The notes beneath the pieces were generated by a model. That model was not told where the DNA came from, did not search any database, and was given only the letters and a program-made list of their open reading frames with translations. A DNA stretch of 64,000 nt from Plectosphaerella cucumerina (Eukaryota; Ascomycota; Sordariomycetes; Glomerellales; Plectosphaerellaceae): positions 3,472,001 to 3,536,000 of the forward strand of contig JAGPXD010000003.1 in assembly GCA_020746995.1 (NCBI GenBank). Direction: 5' to 3'. Positions within the stretch are counted from its first letter, which is position 1; each line of letters starts with the position of its first letter. Position numbers and translations under genes: made by a program. This document shows, piece after piece, positions 31,851 through 43,700 of the stretch.

Positions 31851-34185
31851 ATGGACAGGCAGTCGGTGTACTCGGCTCGCGTGCTGCCCCCCAACTTTGG
31901 GGACCAGCAAGATTCTCGGCTCCAGATCCAGGATCAGCTCAGAGAGTTCATCCTCAACTTCAGACACGGAAATATCTACACCTACAGGTAGCGCCACATT
32001 GCCCAGATGCATCGGCATGGTTGATTCTAACGTGTGCGACCAGAGACCGACTCCAAGAGAATGCGCTGTTGAAGAAGTACTTTTGCGATGTCAACATCAA
32101 CGACCTGATCAACTTCAGCGAGGAGCTCGCCCACAAGCTGGTGACGGAACCTGCAGATGTCATCCCACTAGTAAGTTATGCTTACTTCTTAGCCGCCTTC
32201 TGCCGATATCTGATTCTGACGTCTTCGCGACAGTTTGAGGCTGCTCTCAAGCAGTGCACCCACAAGATCCTCTTCCCCCATGACCCCAAGGCCGTCATCC
32301 CCGAACACCAGCTGCTGCTACACTCGTCTGCTGCAGATGTCTCGATCCGAAACCTTGACTCGATGACAATCTCGCGCCTCGTCAGGGTGCCGGGAATCGT
32401 CATCGGCGCCTCCGTTTTGTCATCCAAGGCGACGGAGCTGGCCATCCAGTGCCGAAACTGCCAACACACCCAGACCATCGCCGTCCAGGGAGGGTTCACG
32501 GGCGTGACCCTCCCAAGAATATGCGTCAGGCCTCGCCAGCCCAATGAGGCGACGGAAAAGTGTCCCATGGACCCCTACTTCGTCATCCACGAGAAGTCGC
32601 AATTCTCAGACCAGCAGATCATCAAGCTTCAGGAGGCCCCCGACCAGGTCCCTGTTGGTGAACTGCCGAGACACGTCCTCGTCTCCGCCGACCGTTACCT
32701 CACCAACCGGGTAGTCCCTGGCTCGAGGTGTACCATTATGGGCGTCTTCTCCATCTACCAGAACAAGGCATCCAAGAACTCTGCAACCAGCGGCGCCGTC
32801 GCTATCAGGACGCCCTACCTGCGTGCGGTCGGTATCCAGACCGATCTGGACCAGACAGCCAGGGGTCTGGCCGTATTCTCTGACGAGGAGGAGCAGCAGT
32901 TCCTTGAGATGAGCCGCCGGCCGGATCTGTACGAAGTCATGACTAACTGCATTGCTCCCTCGATCTACGGCAACACGGACATCAAGAAGGCCATCCTGTG
33001 TCTGCTCATGGGCGGCTCCAAAAAGATTCTGCCAGATGGCATGAGGCTGCGTGGTGACATCAACGTCCTCCTCCTCGGTGATCCCGGTACGGCAAAGTCG
33101 CAGCTGCTCAAGTTTGTCGAGAAGTGCGCACCCATTGCCATCTACACCTCTGGCAAGGGTTCCTCGGCCGCAGGTCTCACTGCGTCGGTTCAGCGGGATC
33201 AGTCGACCCGCGAGTTCTACCTTGAAGGTGGTGCGATGGTCCTGGCTGACGGCGGTGTTGTGTGTATCGACGAGTTCGACAAGATGCGAGATGAGGATCG
33301 CGTGGCAATCCACGAAGCCATGGAGCAGCAGACCATTTCTATCGCCAAGGCCGGTATCACCACCATTCTGAACGCAAGAACATCCGTCCTCGCCGCTGCC
33401 AACCCTATCTTCGGTCGTTACGACGACATGAAGACGCCTGGAGAGAACATCGACTTCCAGACAACAATTCTGTCACGTTTCGATATGATCTTCATCGTCA
33501 AGGATGACCATAACAGGTCCAAGGACGAAACAATCGCGAAGCACATCATCAAGCTGGCAAGAGGCGAGCGTGGGGCCGAGGAACAGATTGAGTCGGAGAT
33601 CCCCATCGACAAGATGAAGCGATACATCAGCTACTGCAAATCGTACGTCTCCCCGCTCACACGATGCACCTCACAATCTAACCCCAGATTAGGAGGATGG
33701 CCCCGAGACTTAGCCCCGAAGCGGCGGAGAAGCTCTCGTCGCACTTTGTCAACATTCGGAGACAGGTGCACGCGGCGGAGATGGAGGCCAACACCAGGTC
33801 CTCGATTCCCATCACTGTCCGTCAGCTGGAGGCCATTGTGCGTATCACTGAGTCGCTGGCCAAGCTCACTCTGTCACCCATCGCCACGGAAGACCATGTG
33901 GACGAGGCCATCCGCCTCTTCCTTTGCTCGACCATGGACGCTGTAAACCAGGGCAGCAACCAGGGCAGCCGAGAGCTCAATGAGGAGGTCAACAAGCTCG
34001 AGGCCGAACTCAAGCGCCGTCTCGCCGTCGGCTGGGGCACCAGCCTGGCGAGCCTGAAGAGGGAGATGGTTGAGCAGAAGGGATACAGCGAGCAGGCCCT
34101 GAACCGGACGCTGATGATCATGCAGAGGCGGGACACCATCATGTTCCGGAATCAGGGCGCGCAGGTATACCGCAACGCTGTATGA
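31851..34185 (+). CDS. mcm5: DNA replication licensing factor Mcm5
   Basis: Subunit of the MCM2-7 replicative helicase, loaded at origins in G1. Exons 31851-31987, 32044-32170, 32234-33642 and 33693-34185 give 721 residues. The N-terminus is DRQSVYSARVLPP. A zinc-binding region has CRNC followed by Cys in LPRIC and EKCPMDPY. Walker A GDPGTAKS is at about 370-377, Walker B CIDEFDKM near 431, and the arginine finger SRFD at 502-505. The winged-helix C-terminus ends QRRDTIMFRNQGAQVYRNAV. The last intron uses acceptor ATTAG at 33692 rather than the CAG five bases before it, since only that restores YCKSRMAPRLSPEAAEKL. The promoter is shared with vps54. Confidence 0.97.
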
Positions 34186-35823
34186 GATGACGAAGTTTGG
34201 AGCATGTTTTAACATGGCATTGAATTAATGACGGAATATATGGCTGGACAAAGAGCGGGAAACAAGGAACAAAAAGTAGTTGTACATCCTAAAATAGATG
34301 AGGGTGTATGGCTTTCTATCATGTTTCTGCGATTGTTCTCGATGTGACGAAACATTCTGGGGGTCGAAGTATTGACCTGAAGGACATCGTCAGCCCCGTC
34401 CATGGTACGCTTTGTTCTTGGGCATGATGAGTGAAAGAACCGGCAACTCGACAGCATATCAGACTTGGGCCTGTTTCCTCATCCTCGACCAGATCAAGAG
34501 AGCTGGTGGTCCCAAAGGCCCAGCACAGCACAACTCGCGGCTGAGTGTCGGATTACCAGAAATACAGTGTCATCACCGAGCCGAGTTGCCTGTGAAGTGG
34601 CGGCTGGCTCGACGTACCTGATTGTTCACAGGCACAAAAGTGTGTGCTCGGGCGAATTGGGTTTGTCAGATGGCCTAAATACCAACCTAACACGGGCAAC
34701 GCGGTCTGAAATGTCTTGGGCCGCTCGAGTCACGTGGCTTCGCGGCGTTGTCTGTCCATTGCTTCAGGTGATCATCGCATCATGGGGGCGCGCCATTAGG
34801 GGCCCTCGTGACGATTGTTTTTAAACAAGGGTGTCATAGCATCGTTCTTGACACACGCATCAAATCTCCAGCGACATGGGAATGGCCAGCTGGCGATGTT
34901 TTTGAGTATTGGTGGTGGTCTGAGGTTTTTAGATGAAAGAGAAACTCGGACAACGGGCGGCGCGCTGATGGCAGAAAATAAAAAAGGACGAGGACCAGGA
35001 AGGCACGTGACCTTTCCTCCGACCAGTGGCCGTTTCCCTGGTGAATGGGAAAGAGCGGGGCGTCAGTGGGGGGAAACAGCGTTCCAGCGCCCAGCGCCGA
35101 CTTCCGAATCCCAAAGAAGCGGGTGCTCCTTCCCAGGCTCGGCTTGCGATGGGCCACAGTGCCTGACAGATCGGGCACGGTACGTCCCCAAGCGAGTTTC
35201 GCTGCAAATTGCCTCGCCCCAAAGCGCCTCCGCCCTGTGCCCGTTCCGTCCCTCTGGCCGTCTGTCGTCCGCCCTGGCTCCAAACCCGAGCGCTGACTTC
35301 ACCTCAATCACCACCACCACGCCAAACCTCCGACCTCCCTACAAACCAGTCCTCCCTACGAAACACGCCCGACGACGCAGGCATCGCACCTAGGAAAGGA
35401 CAGCGAACGCCCTATTGACGATTTTCTCCTCCTCCGACCGATCCCTATTTCCGACGACAAGAACGCGCGCGACCGAGAGCGGAAACCAGGATTGCATGAC
35501 GCTGGGGCTGGCAGTCGATTCCCGCCCGCCGCTCGGCGCGACTCGTCCCTTCGATTTCTGAGTCCCGGCAGCTCCGTCATCGATCGCATCTCGGAACGGC
35601 TCGTTCTCGGAGCCGTCTTTCGCTCTCTTCGTCACGGGTCGATTTTTTTCCCCCGCTGCTGCTGCCTCTCGGACTTGACGACCGGTCGGACCCAAGCGAC
35701 CTCCACCTCATTTCACCCCCGCCGTCGTCAATCACCCTCGTTTTTTCCCGACAAACGGCAAACACGGAGGCTCTCCTCTCCACCGTGGGTGAATGCTCTG
35801 GTCGAGATTGACTTGACGGCAAT
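34186..35823. other. Intergenic: mcm5 3' UTR and long med19 leader
   Basis: 1.6 kb with no convincing gene. From about 35,200 the plus strand is pyrimidine-rich and likely forms the med19 leader, which carries short upstream frames. One ACGTG-containing site (GTCACGTGG) is near 34,731. ORFs here overlap on both strands. Confidence 0.5.
35793..35816 (+). other. Seven-codon upstream ORF before med19
   Basis: ATG at 35793 encodes MLWSRLT and stops at 35814-35816, seven bases before the med19 ATG. It would reduce med19 translation or require reinitiation if included in the mRNA. Transcript start is unknown. Confidence 0.55.
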
Positions 35824-37105
35824 ATGTCGTTCCACCCCCAAACTCCTCAAAGTCCTTCGCAGCTGTCACCCGGCATCTCCGATCCTGCCTCGAGCATGAA
35901 TACATCCCTCACGTCCATCACGACTGCACTGCCGACACCCGCTCATAGCGTGAACGGAAGCGCCTCACAGCCGTCTGACATGTCGCACGACGTGGTCATG
36001 GGCGATGACCCGTCCCAGAAGCGGAAGCGCTCCATCGATGACCACGGCGAAAGAGATGAGAAAAAGGCCCATTTCGAGGGCAGCCGGCTCGGTATTGAAG
36101 ACCTCCACCTGGATGTCGGTGAAAAGTACCTGCTCTGCCAGACTCGTAAGGCTCCCTCAACCCCGTCCCCCCCTCATCTTGATGCGACTGCCCTGTTCTT
36201 CTCCGCCATCCTGGCGGGAGACATGTGCGAATCCTTTCATTGATGCAGAGAGAGAAAAACGGGGTTAACGTTTGAGCTACGTAGCGCACCGAAGCCAAAG
36301 ATACCCTCACGTCACCGAGGACCTCTTCGAGCTGTTCGGCCTTACTGACATAGCTGCCGACGTTGCGCGCGAGAAGCCCAACGGCGAGAAGAATGCGCTC
36401 CGTAAGACGTACAAGGGCCACATCAAACGCCTCGGCGTCATGGGTCGCTTCGAGCCCGTCGAGAAGGACTGGGAAGAGCCCAAGGAGATCATCTCCGATG
36501 ACCAACAGGAGCAGGACGAGGCAGCCGCACAAGCCAAGAAGCTCGAGCCGCCGTACTTCGGCTTTGGCAAGATCACCACGCAGCACGACGCAGATTTCTG
36601 GCGAGGCAGGAACCACCTCATGAGCGGCTGGACGAGAGAGGCAAAGGCTGCCGAGCACCGGGCCGTCGCCATGGCCAAGGGCGCCATCCCGGTCAAGGTC
36701 TGGGACAGCTCCGTCCTGGGGGATATCACGCCCGCCGGCGTGGATGCGAAGCAAGGAACGGGAAGCAAGACCGCTCCCGGAACGCCCCTGGGGGCTCACG
36801 GTGCTGCCGGCCCCAAGCCGAAGCCAGTTGGCGGTGTGCCTGTACCAGGCGCCGTCCGACCACAGCGCATCAACAAGAAGCGTGGCTACGGCGATAGCTC
36901 TTTCGACGGATATGACTTCCCTGACGACGGCTACTCTACTGGAGATGGCGAGGGGGGAAGCCAGAAGCGTCGCAAGAAGGTTCGTTTGGTTCCGCCAGAC
37001 GATGCCGACTCAATGATAGCTGACATGTTCCAGGCCGTGGGCACACCGCAATTCCAGCAGAACGGCACACCTCGTCAGACATATGGCTCAGGAATAGGGG
37101 TTTAG
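35824..37105 (+). CDS. med19: Mediator subunit 19 (Rox3)
   Basis: Head-module subunit of the Mediator complex linking activators to RNA polymerase II. Exons 35824-36145 and 36285-37105 (intron 139 nt, the longest confirmed here) encode 380 residues. The N-terminal MSFHPQTPQSPSQLSP and TALPTPAHSVNG are the hallmark of filamentous-fungal MED19, followed by a basic patch (KRKRSIDD). The Rox3 core runs from KYLLCQTPHRSQRYPHVTED through DLFELFGLTDIAADVAR and ALRKTYKGHIKRLG. The donor after ACT-C and acceptor at 36284 are set by this core. The C-terminal third is Gly/Pro-rich with a basic KRRKK. It acts in the nucleus. Confidence 0.93.
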
Positions 37106-37153
37106 GGTGACCTTCCTACTTCCAGTGATCATTCGTCCGGCAGCTGGGGCCCG

Positions 37154-37459
37154 ATGCAGCGCGAGGACGCTGCCGCGCCAGACCGAGGCCAGGCTGGTGA
37201 GGCCAAGAAAGACACGGGCAAGCGGCGCGGCTCCAGAGCGCCCGCGAAGCCGAAGACGGCAGCCCAGTCAGCAGACACGGCTGCTTCGGCTCCTCCAGCT
37301 CGGAGGGGACGTCCGCCCGGCAAGAGGGGTGGCCGAGGGGGCAAGGCTGCCACCGCCGCCGGAGATCGCGCCGCGGCCGAGGCCGCTCCCAAGGCAAAGC
37401 CCGCCGGCCGCAAGACATCCGCTCCAAGGGCCAATGGCCGAGGAACGTCCCGGCTCTAG
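37154..37459 (+). CDS. Possible small AT-hook-like ORF downstream of med19
   Basis: A 101-codon frame begins 48 bp after the med19 stop. It is rich in Lys, Arg, Ala and Pro and contains RRGRPPGKRGGRGGK, an AT-hook-like core (GRP). The frame is open upstream to 37128. I could not find a splice joining it to med19 in frame. It may be a chance frame in the med19 3' UTR, a separate small nuclear protein, or an alternative C-terminus. Start and reality are uncertain. Confidence 0.25.
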   Translation: MQREDAAAPDRGQAGEAKKDTGKRRGSRAPAKPKTAAQSADTAASAPPARRGRPPGKRGGRGGKAATAAGDRAAAEAAPKAKPAGRKTSAPRANGRGTSRL

Positions 37460-38240
37460 CTGCGCGGGGCACCGACTCACCTGTCTGGGGCGTGGAGGGA
37501 CTTTGGGGAGCACACACTTCCAACGCCTTCTTGGGACACCCTGCATTGCAGACCAGCCCACGAGGAGACCATCACCAGCGCAACGACTCGCACGTCCGGC
37601 GGCACTCCGATTTGATTTTTTTCGTCACCCTTGTATAAGCACGGCGTTGGGGTACTTTGGGACCTTGCTTTTCTTCTACTTCTCTTTCTCTCTTTTTTGC
37701 TTTACCTGCACTTCAGCGGGACGGATTATTCCCCGCTCCGCAAACGCGCATCGCACGCACAGAATACCAAAAACCGCACGGAGGGAACGCAAAGCAGTAC
37801 AATACAGACACACGGGACGCGAGACGAGGGCGGCGCCTATGGGGGTATCACAGGTCTACCCCTCCGGTTCGCCGGCTCATGATTTTTTTTCCTAGTCCGC
37901 AACGACCAGGGGCAGAAGTGGCAGGGGATGACAAAAAAGCGATGGCCATGAGAAGGTGGCCTCTCGCGGGGGAGGGTTTGTTCACGAGCCGCCCTGCGGG
38001 ACGGTCTCTCTCTCTGCCTGTTGTAGATTTCCGCGTCTACTAATAAAGCGAATAAAACGAAATCTTCACAATGATGGTGTCTTTTCCTGTGATGGTGGTG
38101 GTGACTGAGATATCATTATGGGTAACGAGGCTATGTTTCCGCATCCAAGCATTGTCATATGGGTATCGGTCTGCTGTCTTCTTCCCAAGCGAGGCATCCG
38201 GCCAGCCGGGTGCTGTCCTTTGTTCTTTCTTGTGATGTCC
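37460..38240. other. Convergent intergenic region
   Basis: About 780 bp between the small ORF (or med19) and the hydrolase stop. It is AT-richer and T-rich near 37,610-37,700. Presumed 3' UTRs; no gene seen. Confidence 0.5.
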
Positions 38241-40537
38241 CTAGTCCAAGCCCAGGTCGTCTGTCTCCTGCGCCAGGCGCAAGATGGCCTTCTTGGACAT
38301 GTCCTCGTGGACCCAACCGACGATACGCTGCCCAAAGTCGCCGACGAGGCCGTCGTAGTGGGGGGCCTCGGCGATGAAGAGGCCGCAGTGGGCGCCGACC
38401 TCGTCCATGTCGCGCATGAAGACGCTCACCCAGGCGGGGTCGGGGCGGCGGGGGACGACGCAGAATTTGCGCTCCTTGGCGGGCTTGGAGGCCTCGACGC
38501 GCTCGGCTTCGGCCTGGATGGGGGGGAGGTCGGAGTCGGATTCGGGAATGGGGCTGATGGAGCGGAGCATGGGGGCTTCGTGGTCGGGGACGAGGTCGAG
38601 GCGGTCGGCGCCGGGGGTTGAGGGGCCGTCGAAGTCGGCGGGGGATAGGGAGCGGGGAGGGAGGGCTGGGGGTTGGTGGTGCTGGTCCTGCTGCTGGTGA
38701 TCTTGCTGGTGTTGATCCTGCTGCTGCTGCTCTGCGGCCGGTTGCTCTGCGACGGTGGCGGCGTTTTGGCGCTGCTTCTCCTTCTCCTTTTCCTCTTTGG
38801 CGCGCTGCTTCTCGGCCTCCTTGTCGAGCTTGGCACGCTCTTTTTCAGAGCGCTTGCGCCTCTTGTCAATCAGCTTCTGCCTCTCCTTCACGGCTTTCTC
38901 GCGGTTCTTGACGGCCTGCTCGTAAGCCTTGAGCTCGCGCTTGGCTTCCTTCTCGGCCTGGCGGCGGGAGTCTTCGTCGGGGTAGCGGGAGAGGTCGGGG
39001 GGCGTAGGCTTTGGCGGAGCGTCGGGGATTGCGGGAAGCTCGGCTTCTTCCTGGATGCTGGAGATCTGGCCTAGGCTCGTCTGGGATTCTTCGGGGAAGT
39101 AGCCGGGGGCATTTGGAGATGTGGGTGCCGTCTTGTGGTCGGATGGTGGCTCGTCTGTGGCTCCGTCGGTGGTTCCGTGGAGAGGGAAGACGAGTTTCTT
39201 GTCTGCATTGCCTGGGGGGTCTACCTGGATGGCTGGGGTGGACGCACGACTAATTGGGTCCTGGCCATCGGCATTCGGGGCTATGAGCTGGTCGTTCTCT
39301 AGGGAAGACCTGTCGAGGGGTGGTGTGCGGGCCTCGTCGGCGGGCGGGGTGGCGACCTTCTCCTTCTTGGGCCTGCCGGTGCTGATGGTGTAGTAGTTGA
39401 CGAAGCGGACGCGGGCGAGAGGGGGAGCGGTGCCGTTTGGCTGTTGTTGCTGTTTTCTGATGGTCTGGAGGTCGTCGACGTCCTCGAGAGCCCTGATCCT
39501 GTTGTAGCGCGAGTGAAGGGCGGGGTAGTCGGCGAGACAGCTGCCGTACTCGAGGTGGGAGAGGATATGGCTCTTTGCGGCGCCAAAGATACCTTCGGAG
39601 CTGTGCTTCTTGACAAAACGCATGAGACGCTGCTTGAAGGGTCGTTCCTTAAATTCGGCATCGTTGAAGAAGGGGGCGTTGAAGTAGGGATCCAGGTTAG
39701 GGGTCGATGGCTGAGAGGAGAGCGACTGGGTGGAGGGTGACATGAAAGGCGACTGGCCGGTCTGGAAAGACGAGTTGGAGTCCATCTGGGTCAGCTGGGA
39801 ACCGGAGGCGGTGGTGGCGGGGGTGAGCATGGTGGAGGAAGACTCTCCCGGGGTGGGAGCTGGTGACGGCTCGTCGCCGGAGCGGAAGAGGCTGGAGATG
39901 CCGGCAACGACGATGCCGGGGTGGAGGCCGAGGAATGGGCAGTCCATGGCGATGGTGCCGAGGATGCGATGCCTGAAGGGGTGGGGGGAGTAGGGGCTCC
40001 TATTTTGCTGTGAGGGGTCAGCATATGTCCGACATCAGAGATATGAGAACTCACCAGAAGGGCTACCTCTGCGGCCAGGATGCCGCCCATGGAATGGCCG
40101 ACGAGGACGACATCGGTCTCTGGATCTTCATGGGGCTTGAGCCAAGCGCTAAAATTCTCAACGGCAATATCGATGGCCTTGTAGGTCTTGTAGCGAGGGT
40201 AGATCTTTGAGTGAACCGAGTGAGTGTCGTAAAGGGCGTCCTTGAGGTATCCGTGGACATGGGCGGGGAAGGAACGGAAGGACTGGTCGTTGCCGTAGAA
40301 GCCGTGGATGTAGATGACGAGCAGGCGCCTGCGCTCGTTGTCTGCGTCCGGGTCGCCGATGGAGGAGGGACTCAGGGATTGAGAGGAAGACTGGCGTGGG
40401 TCTGCGTAGAGGAAGGTCGCTTGTTTCTGGAGGCGGCCAGGGCCTGGAGGGTCGTCGGCGAGGGACGAGTAGGGTGGTGGTTGAGAGGCGGGCCATGCCT
40501 CGGAGGGCCATGGGTCTCCTCGTGATGAGCTGGCCAT
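38241..40537 (-). CDS. Alpha/beta serine hydrolase (DUF676/lipase-like) with coiled-coil insertion
   Basis: Exons 40537-40055 and 40007-38241, joined across a 47-nt intron, encode 749 residues. The N-terminal third has the hydrolase core: LLVIYIHGFYGND (oxyanion loop), then VVLVGHSMGGILAAEVALL with nucleophile Ser149, then FRHRILGTIAMDCPFLGLHP. This resembles DUF676/lipase-type enzymes. Residues about 200-670 are unlike a hydrolase: a conserved-looking block (VRFVNYYTISTGRPKK), Pro/Ser-rich stretches, a charged Lys/Glu/Arg coiled coil, then a Gln/His run. The last 75 residues (VFMRDMDEVGAHCGLFI, PHYDGLVGDFGQRIVGWV) again look like folded hydrolase sequence and may supply the catalytic His. 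Substrate unknown. The family start MASSSRGD is preferred over an in-frame ATG at 40618. Confidence 0.88.
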
Positions 40538-40630
40538 GGTTGATAGGGGTTGTGAGTGAGGTTGGAGGTTGAGGCCGGCCGTTGAATGTGACGTCACGGG
40601 GAGAGGGCGACGAAACAAGGGTCCTCCTGG

Positions 40631-40650
40631 GGTGAGGTGAGGTGAGGTGA
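40631..40650. repeat. Four GGTGA tandem repeats in the hydrolase promoter
   Basis: Four perfect GGTGA units (TCACC on the gene strand), 94-113 bp upstream of the hydrolase ATG, probably in the promoter or leader. Confidence 0.9.
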
Positions 40651-40744
40651 GGGACTTTGAGGCACTGAACGCCGGTGAGAGAGCGGCAGCCCAAGGGCGG
40701 CGCTGGCGATGCAGATGACTGACAGGTTAAATAACAGGACAGGC

Positions 40745-40790
40745 TTTGCGATGCGGTCAAGTTGCGATGCTTTGCGATGCTTTGCGACGG
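40745..40790. repeat. Repeated TTTGCGATGC decamers upstream of the hydrolase
   Basis: TTTGCGATGC occurs at 40,745-40,754 and 40,771-40,780, with one-base variant GTTGCGATGC at 40,761-40,770 and a partial TTTGCGACGG at 40,781-40,790. Three of these are contiguous with exact 10-bp period. The array lies 208-253 bp upstream of the hydrolase ATG. Confidence 0.85.
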
Positions 40791-43700
40791 GCGGCGCGGC
40801 CAAGACAATGCCAATGCTTCTCAGTATCGTGGGGCCTCGGGCTCGAATCCGACGAGAATGCGTGGGTCGGATAAGGCTCGTGTTCGGGCTGTGTAGTGGC
40901 GGGGCAAGAGACGGCGGCGGACGCGAATCCAGATGGCGGCGGTAGGCAGGATGTAGTAGGAGCCTAGGTTAACCTGTAATAAGGTAGAGTAGGCGGGAAG
41001 AACCAGGCGGTCGTTCTATGGCATGGCCGCCGAGGGCAGTGAACTGCGGGGGAGGAGAGGACGGTGGTTTGTCACGGTTGACTGTGAGTGACGAATATCT
41101 AGGCACGTCACGCAGCTTCTGCACCTGTCGATTTGGGCTCCGGCAGTTTATCAGGAAACGAGCCAACAGGGCTTAGTAGGAGGCAGAGAGGCGATCAGCT
41201 AAGGATGAAGCGCCTTGAGGCGTTCATGTTCGTTCAAGGAACTTGGCACTGCCTTCCTCATCCTGCGATGTGATGGGCTGGTACCTGGCATCCAAGTTTG
41301 AGGCCCCTGGGGAAGGCGCTCGACGTGGATGCACCGCCGCACCTTGGGATTGCGTCAGCTTGCAGGTGAAGCAGACCAGGCACCAGCAGGTACCAGTACT
41401 GTATCTTAGTCATCACTGATCCCAGTCGCCATCAAGACCCTCAGTCGTTTGTTCTTTGGAATGTTGATGTCTCACTCGGCCTTCATTCCACCAACCATTG
41501 GCTTTTGACGTCCTCGACGAAGAGTCGACCCCTTGACGACGTTGCGTCTCGACATGCAAAAAGACCATGCCACACCCACATGCTCGACAGACCCAGCAAC
41601 TGGGGACATGGCGTGTTTGGTTGCCGTGCGGATCCTTGGCTTACACCAGCCAATTTCGCGCGGCAACGAATCGGCAAGGGTCCCTTCCATCGAAGTCGCG
41701 CTGGCCTGCCCTGAAAATCTATCGCCGCCTACGAGATGCAGAGCTGAGCAAAGCCGAACAAAGTCTTGCACTTCCTCAACGTCCACGTCCCTTCGATAAC
41801 GGGGCGACCAGATTCACCTGAAATAGGCCGGTGCGTTTGACCAAGACCACCGCCGCGGGACGGGAGCTCACAGACCTTTTCGGGGCGTTTTGCCGCTGGG
41901 GGGGGGACAGACACGACAAGCCTCCCGATGGGACCTTGGACTCGATGGCCTCATTTCGGCAGTTGGTCAAAGCACAGCTTTAAACCCGCCCGCCGCGCTC
42001 GTCCTCGATCGACAAGACAAGACAAGACATAGGCCAGCAAGCAAGACCAGGCCGGCCAGGCCCAGGGGCCAGCGCCCCGCGAAACAAGGACCCACGAGCC
42101 GCAATTTTGTTTCAGAAACCTGCCTGCCACGGCCCACGACCGTCGTCCATCGGCATGGCATGGCATGGCATGGCATGCATGGCCCTCGTCATTTTCTGCG
42201 ACGACGCGCAACACCACCCGCTTGACTCGAGCTGCGGGCCGGATACAACCATATCCTGTTCCGTGGGCGGGTTGGTTGGGGGAAGGACGCACGGTACGAG
42301 GCGTGCCCAGCAACGAAAGACCACAAACGAGAACCACTGGCACACGATGATGGCCCCGCGGGGGCGATACGAGAAAGCTGCTGCCCGCCCCGTAGTAGTC
42401 TTCGTTCGTGTCTGCCAGTGCCAGCCCACATCCGCCCGCCTGGCCAACGAGCTCGAGAGGCGTCGATTGATGGGGAGAGGGGAGGGGGAGAAGGGAGACG
42501 ACGTGCTTGCTGCAAATTGTGCCTGTTCCTTTGCTGCTTGCGCTGGCTGCGATGCCGTGCTGCCGTGCTGCCGATGTCACCACGCGCCGCCTCTGCAATG
42601 CTGGGATCCGGCCACCATATCTCTGACACCCAGCCATGTGTCCTCCCGTTGCCCAATGCGCCTGTCCGGCCCGTCCAGCAGAAGCATCACCAAGCCTCGA
42701 GAGCACATCATCCTCTCACCACTTCCTTCTTCCTTCTTCCCTCGTCAGTGTCACCTCGGACCTCCCACCCAAACGACTCGTCTTGGCCCCCAGGCTTCAC
42801 AGCACCTCGAGTGGCCCCTCAGAGCCCCTCTAAATCCCCAAGGACCACCCCCTGCGCGGGACGTTTGTGCGATGCGCCTGCATCTGCTCTGCAAGGTCGA
42901 GGCCGTTAGCAGGCTCTTGGCGTGACCGGCCCCTGCCCGTGGCCCCCTGTAGCTCCGGAGGTTGGTCCCCTGTGATTGGCTGGCCCCCTCTCTTAGCAGC
43001 CACCCGCCCGTATCAAGCGAGATTATCGAATCTTCGCTCAGTGAGACCATTCGAGGCCACGGGCCCCCAGCGGCCCCCAGCGGCCCAGAGACCCAGAGAG
43101 ACAAGATGGTCCTTTGTCTCTCATTTCATGTCCCGCCCGGCCCCCCGTCCGCCCATTGAGTGCTTATTATTATCACCAAAACCTGGTACCTGATCCTGTG
43201 CCTGTACAGTACAGTGGTCCTTCGACTGCAAACGCCAGGGCCTTGCGTCTCGTCCTTCTTTTTTCTCTCACTCTCTTCTTCCTCTTTCCAACGCGCCTCG
43301 CTCCCTGCGCTTTCCGATCCTCAAAGGCAAATCACTCGGTCGCTAGTTTTCGACTGCGAGCCATCCGAGGTCGTGTACAGACAACCAATTGTCCTTGACG
43401 GATTCGGATTCGCCCCACGCGCCACGCCGCCGCAAACACACCAGCCCGCCCACCAGCCCCCAAGAAAGCGTCAAAGGAGAGAAAAGAGGCAGGACCAAAC
43501 CTTCGGACGACCGACCGACAACCACATCTCTCGACGAGGCAAACAAACATCGATCACAACCACCACCACACCGCATCGCAAGGGTGTCATTCTTTTGTGT
43601 ATCCGTACAGGCACCTTCAGCAAACGATTACCGCCCGCCCGGCACGCATCTCCCCCGCCCACGTCAAAGGAAGAATCGGCACGCAAAGGATGGGACGATG

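Noticed and set aside
42107..42925. 272-codon frame starting in GGCAT repeats
   Set aside because: It begins in a simple repeat and has a long antisense open frame over the same bases; no protein character.
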